NCBI GenBank assembly: GCA_038380435.1
Contig: JAWZYU010000009.1
Coordinates: 66,741,901-66,805,900 of the forward strand
Length of the DNA: 64,000 bases
Direction of reading: 5' to 3'
Origin: Ryuthela nishihirai
Taxonomy: Eukaryota; Arthropoda; Arachnida; Araneae; Heptathelidae
Of the stretch, positions 1 through 10,438 are shown piece after piece (the first letter of the stretch is position 1; each line of letters begins with the position of its first letter). The notes beneath the pieces were generated by a model. It was not told the origin of the DNA. It made no database searches and worked only from the letters and a program-made list of their open reading frames with translations. Made by a program: the position numbers and the translations under genes.

Positions 1-2215
1 TTTTTCTGTTTATTTAATTGCGATGAACAGTATAAGAGGACATTTTTAAATCAGCTGACCGCTTGGAACACGTGATAAACTGTTGTGTACTTAAGCCGAA
101 AAAATCCTACCGAAGATAAGACGACCACATACAGGGAGCTTCTGTTGCCCTCTCTGCCACAGTGTGGCATTTCATCATGTCATTATTTATTTCACTTTGT
201 TATTAGGGTTCAAAAGGTTCTTGAGGAAGATAAAACTCACGGAGCAGCAGCTCTTACCATAAGTAAAGGATTTAGATAAACAGCAGCACCTCTGTTTTCG
301 CATCGAAGGACTGTTCCATAGGGCAGTGCGTAAGTGACCCCCTGACCTTTATCACCGTGTGGGCAGCCTGTGTGTGCGCTCATTTCCTGGCCATTCCTTC
401 AGTTAACCGACAAAAATAGCAGGAGCTTTCAGTACTTGTAATAGAGGCGACGTTAAATTTTAAGAAGTAGGAGCGTGTATGGAATTTTGCTATTTTTTTT
501 AAGAAGGGTATTTCTGGACTTGGGGGTGTTTCACACCGAGTGACTCTTAGTTTGTAAAGACATTATTTTTTTCTGTCGCTTCTTGTACGCTCTACGTGAG
601 AACACCGATTTTTTGTAACATATGTGAAGAATTCTTTTACTGATGCCCGATCAGAACATATATGTCAGAGCATAGTTAGGCGGATTTTTATGCTATCGAA
701 TCGAAGAAGCTTTCTCATGTAGCTTATCCCATAGATATACAGATATAATCGTTGAAGTATTTGCTAAATTTTGACTATCAGTCAAGTTGCAAATAAAATT
801 TCGATGGAATAACTCAGGTAAGTTGAGAGGGTACGATCGAGTGAGACTTATTAAATGTATTATTTTTATAGTAGCTTAGTGTATTTTATAGTATTTGTTA
901 AAACTAATATCCCTTACTCCATTAACTTGCATTCATGTTGGAACTAAAGTTTTCTACTCAATGCAAGCGGAAACGCAAGGGTACCCGCAACGTATGAATT
1001 CTACTTTTAGCATTCTTACTTTCTATAGCATTCTGCCGCATACAAAAATTCTTTGCAGAATTGTTTTTTACCCGATGAAAACAACTGACCTTGTAAAGCG
1101 TAATGCACACATGTGTACTAAAGCAGCAACGAGAAATAAAATTTCATCAGCGTGATGAGTCACTGGATCACACGTTCGCCGATAAACGGTGGAAAAGACG
1201 GTTTTTAAAAACTGTGAGAGCGTTTAGAACTGTAGATTTAAAAAAAATGATTACTCCCAAACAATTAGCTGATTTTTCTTCGGAGGAAGAAATAATGTTA
1301 TCGATTGTTACTGAGTAACGTTACTTCCTAGTAAAGAGTAATATTTTGCATCATGTACTGAGGATACAACGGTAATAAGTATTAGGAATAAAAAGTTTTA
1401 AACTTGAGACCATGTCACGTAACGAATGTACGGGAATTAAAAAAGTTAGTTTTATTAGTCATGCTTTTGAAATCACTATTTGTTGTACCGAATATGTCTG
1501 AACACAAATATCTGATGGCATCATCCTTGAATCCGATGGAGACCACTTTTAATAAGAGAGTCGCAACACTTGGAGGTTAGGGGCACGTAATTTCAAAATG
1601 GCTTGTTTTCTTCTGACGAGGTACATTAAAACAAATAGCTGACCTATCATAATGGGGAAATGGATGTTTCGATAAAGGATGGATAATCAAAACACTGTTT
1701 CCATACCATATCTCATGTGATGGCCTGAGACAAAGGGGGGTAGAATTGGGAGTGACAATGCGGTTTAGTAAGAAGGGCTGTCAACCGTTTCTGGATTTAG
1801 AAAAATTTCGAGGTGGGTCCTGAAACAGTGGTCAAGGCTTAGAGTGGGTTTTCACGTTGTAAGACATCGCTTCTGATACGGAAGCAAAGGAGTATCGACA
1901 GCACAGGGGATGACGTGATCCAAGATGCATCCTTCAATAAAACGCGGTCCATAGTAAGGGTGAGGTACCGAACACTTGTTGCGTGTTCTAAAGTGAGTCT
2001 TTTATGTCACCCATATGTAAATAGGTCACCAGACCATATTACCCCTCAATATTTTCCATAATTAGAAATAATTTGTTTTTTTTTCGCCGTTTTCCTTTTA
2101 TTAATTTTTTTTACCCAATGGCATTTTTTCATTTCATTTTCTGCAGAACAGTCTTTTAAAACAGTTATTGTGGGATAGTCCTTATTTTAGTGAAGGTCGA
2201 ATTTGCAAAATATGG
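1..2215. other. AT-rich spacer, no gene recognised
   Basis: Only short open frames (under 90 codons) are present, and none resembles a known protein or shows a convincing exon structure. I see no tRNA, terminal repeat or long tandem repeat here. It is probably intergenic or intronic DNA. Confidence 0.6.
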
Positions 2216-2221
2216 GACCTT

Positions 2222-2349
2222 GTAATTATTTTTGAGGATTGCATCAGCCATTCTAAGCGTTGCCACCGAAAGTTTAGTGTTTGTTTGCAATTATTTTGAG
2301 GCTTGCATCAGCCATTCAGAACGTTGCCACTGAAAGTTTAGTTGGACTT
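2222..2349. repeat. Two-copy tandem duplication, about 65 bp
   Basis: Two adjacent diverged copies share the segments GCATCAGCCATTC, CGTTGCCAC and GAAAGTTTAGT. The first begins near 2225 and the second near 2290. No coding potential is seen. Confidence 0.8.
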
Positions 2350-2610
2350 GTAAAATTTCAGATGAGGATAGAAACCAAGGAACTTATTTGGGAGTTTGCG
2401 ATCGGTGAGGGAGGAGTTTAATAGAGGGGGTGGAACTTTTGATAAGAAGTTTTTTAGTGAGAGGGGTGGAACTTTTGATAAGGGGATTATAAAATACATG
2501 TCAACCAAGGGACAGTTTTGATAGGGTTTTTAATAAAGGGGGCGGAACTTTTGATAAGGGGGAGTCAAAAAATTGAAAAAATTTCGATTAAAATAGAATG
2601 CTTAATAAAG

Positions 2611-2630
2611 TATACACTAGATGGCGCCAC
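2611..2630 (+). promoter_or_regulatory. CTCF-like motif, copy 1
   Basis: The sequence TATACACTAGATGGCGCCAC contains AGATGGCGCC, which fits the core recognised by CTCF zinc fingers in animals (AGRKGGCGC-like). The match is by eye. Binding is inference. Confidence 0.35.
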
Positions 2631-2841
2631 CAAAAATCGAAGACTTTTTCAGGTGTTAGGAAATTCAGGAGAGCTTAAAAAATGCAGGTGGGTCAACCAG
2701 GGGGACTTTAAAGAGGGGCCTTAAAAATACAGGTAGGGTTTTTAATAAAGGGGCGGAACTTTTGATAAGGTGGTTTTATAATGAGGGGGGAGTAAAAATT
2801 GGGAATAATTAAGAGGGCTTTTCTAAATATAGTACTCATAA

Positions 2842-2861
2842 TATACACTAGATGGCGCCAC
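2842..2861 (+). promoter_or_regulatory. CTCF-like motif, copy 2
   Basis: An exact second copy of the 20-mer at 2611, in the same orientation and 231 bp downstream. Flanking bases differ, so the core may be better conserved than its surroundings, or both may descend from one repeat unit. Confidence 0.35.
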
Positions 2862-2940
2862 GGGTTTTTAATAAGGGCGGGGGGAATTTTTAAAAAAGGG
2901 GGCAGAACTCTTCATAAGGGTTTTTTTAATAAAGAGGGGA

Positions 2941-2998
2941 TTAATTAATTATAAATTAATTAATTATTAATTATGAATTATTAATTATGAATATTAAT
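2941..2998. repeat. AT microsatellite-like tract (TTAATTAA/TTATGAATTA)
   Basis: This is a run built only from A and T plus a few G, with repeated ATTAATTA and ATTATGAATTA words. It is simple low-complexity DNA. Confidence 0.8.
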
Positions 2999-3080
2999 AA
3001 GGGGTGTTGATGGAAGGAAGCGTGGCCGATGACGTAATAGGGGAAAAGCACGGGGGTAAAAGTTCCCAAGTTGGCATGTA

Positions 3081-3191
3081 ACTACTGGGGAGTTTTGCGG
3101 AGATAAATCTCAACGCTGACTCAGCTGGGACTCGAACGTGGGAACTGCAGATTACGAGCCTGGTGTGCTACCGACTAAGCCATCCCCCACT
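3081..3191 (-). mobile_element. SINE-A fragment (tRNA-like head only)
   Basis: On the minus strand this gives the tRNA-derived head with box B (GTTCGAGTCCC-like, here with a C in place of T) followed by the conserved GAGATTTATCTCCGCAAAA segment. The body and tail found in longer copies are missing. SINE-A is my working name for the commonest SINE in this window. Confidence 0.85.
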
Positions 3192-3194
3192 CCA

Positions 3195-3480
3195 GTATGT
3201 GAGACATGATTTGAGGTAGCCCACGGCATTCTAGACATGACAAGCTTTCTTTTCTGTTATAACTCGTTTCGATTGATTCCAATGAAATTTCTGTCCCTTT
3301 TGGGAAATAATAAGGGTAGGGGCCAAACTTATGGTAGCCTACGATAATCACCATATAACAAGCTTTCATTTAATATCAAACCCATAGGTTGTCCTTAATG
3401 TTTGGAAGATGTAGAAGAAGAGTAATTTTCATGATTCCTCTTCTTTGGGGAAAGAAAGAAGCATGGAAGGTAAATAATTT
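3195..3480. repeat. Diverged tandem repeat, unit about 125-145 bp (family shared with 29.2-29.8 kb)
   Basis: Units carry GTAGCC(T)ACG, then ACAAGCTTTC, then a TTTGGG(G)AAA stretch and GCATGGA. Two units are visible here, and four more diverged units lie at 29,200-29,790, so the family is dispersed. The 64-codon minus-strand frame across it is an artefact of the repeat. Confidence 0.65.
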
Positions 3481-3590
3481 ATGGCCTGTGATATAATATC
3501 ATCCATTATGACCTATGATATACTATCTTTTATGGCCTATGATATATCATCTTTTATGATGCATGATATCATCCTTTATGGCCTATGATA
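3480..3590. repeat. Short tandem repeat (about 30 bp unit)
   Basis: The phrase TTTATGGCCTATGATAT recurs about four times. A further copy (AAGGCCTATGATCATC) resumes at about 4748, directly after the Tc1-like element, so the transposon was probably inserted inside this array. Confidence 0.8.
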
Positions 3591-4737
3591 AACACTGAAG
3601 AGCCAAAACATTGTGACCACCTACCTAATATGATGTTGATCCTCCACGTGCAGTCAGAACAGCTCTTACCCAGTGAGGCATGGATGCTACAGATTTCTAA
3701 AGGTGTTTTATGGCATGTGGTCCCAACACGTTACCAGCATATCTTTTACTCTAGTAAGTTATGATGTTGAGCTCCCGCAGATCGGATATGCTGTTCTAAC
3801 ACAAATCACAGATGCTCGATTGGATTGATGTCTGGGGAATTTGGAGGCCAGGGCAATACTGGGAAGTCTTCGTCATGTTCCGCGAACCATTCTCGAACAA
3901 TTTGGGCAGTGTGGCATGGCACAGTATCCTGCTGAAAGAAGGCACTACTAGAAAGGTATACCTACACACGAATGACTGGACCCAGGGTTTCCCAGAAGAG
4001 TATTGCCCAAAGCATTACACTTCTTCCACCAGCTTGTTTTCGTCCTACAGTGCATTCTGGTGCCAACATTTCCCCTGGTAAACAATGCACAGGTACCCGG
4101 CTGTCCACATGGGGCAACAGGAAACGAGATTCATCGCATCAGATGATCTTCTTCCAATCATTCAAAATCCAGTTTTGATGCTTGCGTGCCCATTGTAGTC
4201 ACTTTTGACGGTGAACCGAGGTTAGCATGGGCACTAGGAGCAGCCTGCGGCCACGCAGCCCCATTTTCAGCAGGGTTCGATGTACCGTGTGTTGTGACAC
4301 ATTACTCCCATCACCAGAATTCAAATTACGGGCGAGTTGCGCCACAATATCCCTTCTGTTGTCTCGTACCTTATGGGATAACCGTTACTCACCTCTAGCA
4401 TTGATGAAGAATTGCCGACGCCTTGCCGACGGTTTGTGATTTTTTTCCTACTCGGGCCACGTTTTGAAAGTACTAACCACGGCTGACTGTGAGTACCCCA
4501 CAAGCCTTACCATCTCGGATATTCTCTGATCCCAGTCGTTTGGCCATTACAATTTGGCTTTTGTCAAACTCACTTAAGTCTGCTGCCTTTCCCATCTGAA
4601 GAACAAGGATAACACTGATTAACAGAGCTCAGTATCAGGTGTTATTTATACCGTTTCATGACCTTCACGCGCGCCGTCGTTTTCCTGTGCAGTTGCTTCG
4701 ATTTGAATAAAGTGGAGCTGGTAATCTCTTCGGTGTA
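3591..4737 (-). mobile_element. Tc1/mariner-superfamily element, DD36E-like, inactive
   Basis: Terminal sequence CACTGAAGAGCC...CATTGTGACCACC at the left and a decayed inverted counterpart (CTCTTCGGTGTA) at the right bound about 1.15 kb, flanked by TA. The whole transposase frame lies on the minus strand. The unit sits inside a short tandem repeat that continues on both sides. Ends are assigned by eye, and the right end is uncertain by several bases. Confidence 0.85.
3660..4600 (-). pseudogene. Tc1-like transposase pseudogene
   Basis: A cut-and-paste DNA transposase that would bind its inverted repeats and insert at TA. Reading the minus strand, the N-terminal helix-turn-helix region (SEFDKSQIVMAKRLG) is near 4,550-4,590. 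The first catalytic Asp is in CDESRF near 4,120-4,140, the second in QQDTVPCHTA near 3,910-3,935, and the Glu in PDINPIEHL near 3,810-3,830. I count 36 residues between the second Asp and the Glu, the spacing of the DD36E group rather than the common DD34E. Several in-frame stops are present, including one replacing the Trp before the first Asp, so it cannot make a full protein. Family assignment is strong; subgroup assignment rests on the spacing alone. Confidence 0.88.
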
Positions 4738-4769
4738 TCATTTTTTAAGGCCTATGATCATCATTCCGA

Positions 4770-4974
4770 GTCACAATCCTTCATTTAACACATGAGTATT
4801 GCAATCGATCAATGTGTTTGGGAATATGGTAGAACAGCCATTTTGACAAATACAAACTGACAAAACAATCTACAAATGGCGAGCAAAAGGCAATAGGAAG
4901 ATAGGTTATAAAATGACATCAGTGTGCTTGGAAAAGCCACCGTCTCTTGTATGGGATATTATGTATGATTAAAT
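4770..4974. other. Spacer
   Basis: No feature is recognised between the Tc1-like element and the next SINE. Confidence 0.5.
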
Positions 4975-5443
4975 TCTTTTACTTCTGAGTAGCAGCATAC
5001 AATGGGATAAATGACTAGATGATAAGGACCCCAAGGGCTCAAGAAGGTTGGGGAAGTGGATCACTCGACAGCTATTAGTAAATAGGTGGAAACCTCCCGT
5101 CAAGGCCATCCAGGCGTCAAGGTCATCCATACTATATATATCAAAGAAGATAGATGTAGATGGATGGTCCTCCCATCAAGGCCATCCATCTATACCTATC
5201 CTCTTTAGCGTGCACAGAGTACGACTCTTCTGAACAGGGGTCACGACTTAATATCCCATCCCACAGACGGCGGCCTTTCTTTCGAAGTATCCCCGTTTCG
5301 AAAATCAGTGTTCTCTTTTTCACCGAAGTTATAATAGGGGGCTAGCAAACATAGAATATCTCATCGCTGGCACACTGGGACTCGAATCTGAATTCTAGAG
5401 ATTACGAGGCCGGTTGCATATCGATTAAGCCAACCTCAGCGCC
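4975..5443 (-). mobile_element. SINE-A copy, old and diverged
   Basis: Minus-strand order is tRNA-like head near 5,360-5,443 (CTGGGACTCGAA...ATTACGAG on the plus strand), central domain near 5,200-5,340, and tail near 4,975-5,040. The middle holds a local duplication of GCGTCAAGGTCATCCA and a TATATA stretch. Short frames on either strand here are by-products of the repeat. Confidence 0.85.
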
Positions 5444-6831
5444 ATTACATATGGACTGATGCAGACCCGGATCTATAAAAGAAATAAAGGGAGAGGGGGG
5501 AGGCAAAAGACTCAATCGAGAAAGAAAAAAGTAAATAGGTGTGGGGGCAGACACCTAGAACCGACCTTAGTCTGATGTCGGGTCGTATATCAAGGGAGGG
5601 GAGCAAAAGGGTCATCCCTCTTTGGAATGGTAGTAAGGGTAATGGAAAGGAAAAATGATTAAACTTATGCATATTTTATGCATTTTTAGAGAACTTTTCA
5701 AAAAACTTCTAAAACGAAGATGAAAATAGTATTACATTGCAATGAAAATCGATTTTCTTCTTCTCTTTTCATCTTGTTTCAGCTGGATTACTCCACTTGC
5801 GGTTGCCTCCCTTATTTTTATCGAGATCCGGACCTAGTAGAATCTTAACTTATGTATGGAACTTCAAAAAGTATCACTTTTTTTTTCAATGGAAAAATAT
5901 CTCTTGCTTCAGAATAAGATATGACTTTGCCAAAAAAATGGCGAGAAATTAGTTCTTCATCCGCTTGCGGGAAATTAGTTCCCAACTAGTATCGCAGTGA
6001 CACTTAACATACTTAACATTTTTTTGAACCATTCAAATTGCGGATTCAGTTTCAACAGGTCTTTTGTTTAATTGAGTATGAAATGTATAAAACTCCGTGG
6101 CTAATATAATGCTTAACGCTTCGTCATTACATTTAATCTATGATGCTAGGACACTCTTCATTCTTGCATCTTTCGAAGAATACAATCCATTCGAAATTTG
6201 CTTTCTGCATTCTGTTTAAAACTTTTTTCCACAAAGTAATTTAGAAAAATGCAGAGAACAAATATTTCAAAATTGTAATGCCGATAGTGAACACGCTAAT
6301 AGTTCAACATCTCTATTTAAAATGAAGAGTGCTGAGTCTGTAGTCTCGTCAAAATGCAAATGAATTTGTTGCAGCAAGCGTTATTAATGATTGGAAAATT
6401 AGTGTTCTCGACGTCTACAGAAAGAGGTAAATATATTTTTTATGCAACTGATGAGCTTTTAATGGAAAGTGTTCAAGTTCATTGCGCTTAATACAATTTC
6501 GATGAATCCTTTGAATGTAATGATTTTTTTTCTTTCAAAGATAATTAAATTTTTTTTCTCGTATTAATATGCATTTTGGTGACTATACGAGAAACTTTGC
6601 ATTACATGGATTATTATAACTTCTGAATTTCTTTTGTAAATGAAGCGAAAATTCAATTTGCTTACGCAAACTTGCTTTAGAAAATTTAACCAGTTCCTGT
6701 ACGCTGGGAAAATGTTGTTAAGGAAAATATATGATAGGCGATATATGAAAACAAATTAAAATAAATATGATGTGGTGGTACTGTAAAGCAATTTAAAATT
6801 TAAAAATAGCAAGATAAATGTGCTGTTTTTA
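5444..6831. other. AT-rich spacer, no gene recognised
   Basis: Short frames only. No protein similarity, terminal repeat or RNA gene was recognised. Confidence 0.55.
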
Positions 6832-7508
6832 TATTACAAGAGGAAAATTATATTCAGATGTAACACGTCGAAATCAAACACAAATTTGTGAAAAAAAAAG
6901 CACTAGATAATATAAATTATAAAATATAAATAAGGATATATTTATATTGTGTGAAACTATTCAAGTTCAAAAAGACTTTAAGTTATGAGAGTTTTTAATT
7001 CCCATTAACTATGATTCAGAAATTCTAGATTTATTTACGTGATCACTTCAAATTAATATGTATACCGTTCCATCAGAATGAAAATAATTCTCATTTCGTA
7101 ACCTGACGCAACTGAAAAATTTTAAAAAATTTGAAATTGTTTTAAACCAAATTTATGTAAGAATATTCAAAGAATGTCAGAGAGTTATCTTCCAAGAACC
7201 AAATATTTTTAGCAAAGAAAATGAATTTTTAATATGAGCAATTTTTAGGAAAACCTTTTAATCCCTTTGAATTGTTGAGATAGTTTGCTAACCCAACAAT
7301 TCCAACAACTAGAATTTCTGAATCATAGTTAATGGGAATTAAAAACTGTCATAACTTAAAGTCTTATTTGAACTTGAATAGTTTCACACAATATAAATAT
7401 ATCCTTATTTATATTTTAATTTATATTATCTAGTTCTTTTTTTTCCACAAAATTGTGTTTGATTTCGACGTGTTACATCTGAATGTAATTTTCTCTCTTG
7501 TAATAATC
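6832..7508. repeat. Long inverted repeat (arms about 197 bp, spacer about 280 bp)
   Basis: The left arm runs from ATTACAAGAGGAAAATTA near 6,833 to TCAGAAATTCTAGA near 7,028. The right arm, about 7,311-7,508, is its reverse complement with a few mismatches and small indels. The arms contain ACACGTCGAAATCAAACACA and its complement. No clear target duplication is seen. It is either a fold-back transposable element or a local inverted duplication. Confidence 0.9.
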
Positions 7509-7800
7509 TAGTATGACGTCACCATTCACACTTGCAATGAAGGAGAAAGGGAATCTGAGATTGGTGGCTCGGTCGTATTGAATACCTATTGACGAATACA
7601 AAATCAAAATAAATTTGATTGCCATGTCGAGAAATTTAGAATAGTAGAATTCGAAACTTAAATTATATACTTTGAATTTCCATTTGATTTCCAAAAGTTG
7701 GACGAATCTTTCATGCCAAATGGATGTCAATATTCATAATAGTTCATCTACTACTTCTCATTATTGTGTTATTTATTAGGAATGAAAAACATAATATGGG

Positions 7801-8124
7801 TTGGGTTGGGTTATTTTACTTATGAGCGGCGCTTTTTTGCACACATTGGGCTAAATGGCCAGGTCACATGGACCCCGAAGACACAGAGAAGGTTGGGGGA
7901 GGGGACCCACTGGAACAGCTGTTAGGAAACAGATGGTAGCCTCCCGTCAAGGCCATCCAGCGTGTTCTTTAATGTGCACAGGGTATGGCTCTCCTGCACA
8001 CAGGCCACGGCTTAACGTCCCATCCGACGGACGGCGGTCTTTCCAAGCCCATCGGTGTCCCCTACTGACTGTGGGCAGGGCGGGGAATTTTGCGGAGATA
8101 AATCTCAACGCTGACCCAGCTGGG
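7801..8124 (-). mobile_element. SINE-A copy, 5'-truncated, with 13-bp target duplication
   Basis: AACATAATATGGG at 7,788-7,800 is repeated exactly at 8,125-8,137. The insert is close to the family consensus but stops just before the box B region, so the tRNA promoter head is missing. 5' truncation with a target duplication is expected of LINE-mediated retrotransposition. The 106-codon plus-strand frame across it is not a gene. Confidence 0.93.
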
Positions 8125-8320
8125 AACATAATATGGGCAGAAGGTTATATATACAGTGACGTCACTTTCGTGTAATGCTGTCATTTCTCAAAACGTCGAT
8201 GTTATTATTCCAAAGTCTTTTTAAGATGCGATACAGACTGTAATGATGAAAGGATTCAAATATTGTAATGATAACACATTTCTATTTTATTTATGCACAG
8301 GCCCCGATCTACATTAACCA

Positions 8321-8863
8321 CCAAAATATTAGAGAATTTCCATGTTATGCGAATGGGAATGCAACTTCGAAGTTCTATTTCTAAAATATGCATTTAATGG
8401 GAAATGTCACTAAAGATAAAGATCACAATGAAATCTATTTAAATTCGAATTTCCAACAGTATCCGATCAGTGTTTGGATTTATGGAAGTTGCGATATTTA
8501 ACAAGAGTAATAAGATCGTAAGAATTTACTTCAGAAATTAGAATATTAGGAATAATAAGCATTGTTTCAAATCATTTAATAAAATAAATATACATTTCAG
8601 AAGTTTGTGTAATGATTATTTCATTATTAGACAACTATCAATGATTTCTGTAAAGCACATAATTTATTATTGAATGTTCCAGCCTGCATAATTTTTAAAT
8701 ACTGAAAGATTATGGTTAAAAATCAAGATTTAAATACTAGATGTGATTATGACCTTCAATTTGTTTTCAGTTGCATATTTCTGTTAAATGCATACTTTAG
8801 AAGTTATAACACTTTGAACTGAGATCCCTATTGATATAAAATAGAAATTCTCTAATATTTTGG
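8321..8863. mobile_element. Fold-back DNA element (family F, 543 bp)
   Basis: Terminal inverted repeat CCAAAATATTAGAGAATTTC at the left matches GAAATTCTCTAATATTTTGG at the right exactly over 20 bp. The interior carries AATGTCACTAAAGATAAAG and a subterminal arrangement shared with elements at 14,475 and 21,685. There is no coding capacity, so it is non-autonomous. Confidence 0.8.
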
Positions 8864-9239
8864 TATGGACGATTATAGTCCTTATCGTATCTTGAAAAGG
8901 CTTTAGAATAATAACTTAGACGTTTTGAAATATATTTTGAGTTGTGCTTGCATGAGGGCTGAAGGGGATTATCTTAAGAACTTGCAACAGTCTTCTTACA
9001 AACCTCATTACACCGCTGAACGGTTATCAAGTTAAAAATATTACTGTTATGTTTCGTTATTGAATCTCGCCACTGTTGTCAATCATGTGTCATTCACTCA
9101 ATTTTTGTTTCCTAGGTTTTTGAATTGTTTCAAAGTTTCAGCCGATTACAAAGTGCAAGAGACTATATTCTGGTAAAATCAGTCATGTCAAGCTTCTTTA
9201 ATGTAATGTAACTTCATCAATATATATGAGAAAATTAAT

Positions 9240-10330
9240 TGGCGTCTTTGGCGCCTCGTGATTTCTCGACCATCATTTTCACCAGTATTTGACCCTGAAT
9301 GCTAGGCGAGATCTAAACTTTAGCAATTCTTTCTAAGACCTGCTACCAGAGTTACCTCTTGGCACCAATTTTCTCGTTTCAAGCTTACGAAAATTGAAAT
9401 TTGACAGCTGATCTTGAGGGACCCATGGGATCCTAATATTTCATAAGATTTCTGAAATCTACGACCCAAAAAAAAAACTTCTAGGCACCAATGTTCGCGC
9501 TTCTGGTAGGTGGGGATCGAGGTTTGATCAAAAGTTGACATCTATTCGACCTTGATGGACTCGTCAGATCTGAAATCTGCAATTTTCCCGATATCTACGA
9601 CGCGAATTACAGATTTAGGCTTATCCCCCATTACTTTACTCTAACCCCACCCCGTCCTCGGTGAGAAAGGGGACACCGATGAGCTTGGAAAGATCACCGT
9701 CCGTCGGATGTGACGTTACGCCATCGCCCCATGTGCAGGAGAGCCTTAACCTGTGCTCGTTTAATACAACATTGGATGGCTTTGACGTGAGGATTCCATC
9801 TGTCACATAACAGCTGTCCAGTGAGTTCTCTTTCTCAACTTCTCTGAATTCTTGGGATTCTTCTGACATGGCTATTTAGCCCATTGTGTGTAAAATAGTG
9901 CTGCTCAGATGTAAAACAACCCGAACTCACCTCACTCACTCACTCTCTCACTTTCACTATATGTATTTATACAGAAATCAATCGACGTTTTCGACACCTC
10001 TTGATTTCTAGACTGTTATTTCGACCCCTTATGACCTTAAACGCGATACTGCATCTGAAATTTCTTAACATTTTTGATATCTACCTCCCGAAATAGATCT
10101 ATGCACCAAATTTTAGCTCTCTGGTATTGGTAGATCTAAATTTGACCTTTGACCTCGAAGGGCCCTCCAGATCTGAAATTTGGTAACATTTCCGACATCT
10201 ACAGCCCGAAACACCCCAGACACCAATTTTTATGTTTCTAGCAGTCGTAGAGCATTGTTTCACCTCAGTGCGACCTCTATTTGACCCCGAGAGACCCGTC
10301 GCAGGTCAAATTTCGTTTACGAAATCTGCG
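9240..10330. repeat. Diverged tandem repeat, unit about 116-126 bp, interrupted by a SINE
   Basis: The landmark GGCACCAAT(T/G)TT...GTTTC or a variant occurs near 9,359, 9,485, 10,102 and 10,218. Other recurring words are GATCTGAAAT and ACATCTAC. A SINE-A copy at 9,640-9,930 interrupts the series. Units are strongly diverged, so boundaries are approximate. Confidence 0.6.
9640..9930 (+). mobile_element. SINE-A copy, 5'-truncated
   Basis: Begins at the CCCCGTCCTCGGT segment, lacks the tRNA head, and keeps the central domain (CCGTCCGTCGGATG) and the tail ending GTAAAACAACCC. It has moderate divergence from the consensus. Confidence 0.88.
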
Positions 10331-10438
10331 ACCCGGATTTTCAGAACTCTACGAATTTTGCATCATAGTTAGAATTAGCGTGATCCCCTATCAGTTACCC
10401 AATCATTCAGTTACTCTATTATTCACAATCGTCTACAC

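Larger units (their letters stand above)
2400..2960. repeat. G-rich diverged tandem repeat region
   Basis: The phrase GGCGGAACTTTTGATAAGG and variants recur, together with TTTTTAATAAAGGGG. Units are irregular in length. The region also holds two copies of a 20-bp CTCF-like sequence 231 bp apart. The short open frame from 2518 lies wholly in this repeat and is not regarded as a gene. Confidence 0.75.

Noticed and set aside
7855..8175. 106-codon plus-strand frame
   Set aside because: Lies across a SINE-A copy and its right flank; the same peptide pieces recur in other SINE copies in both strands.
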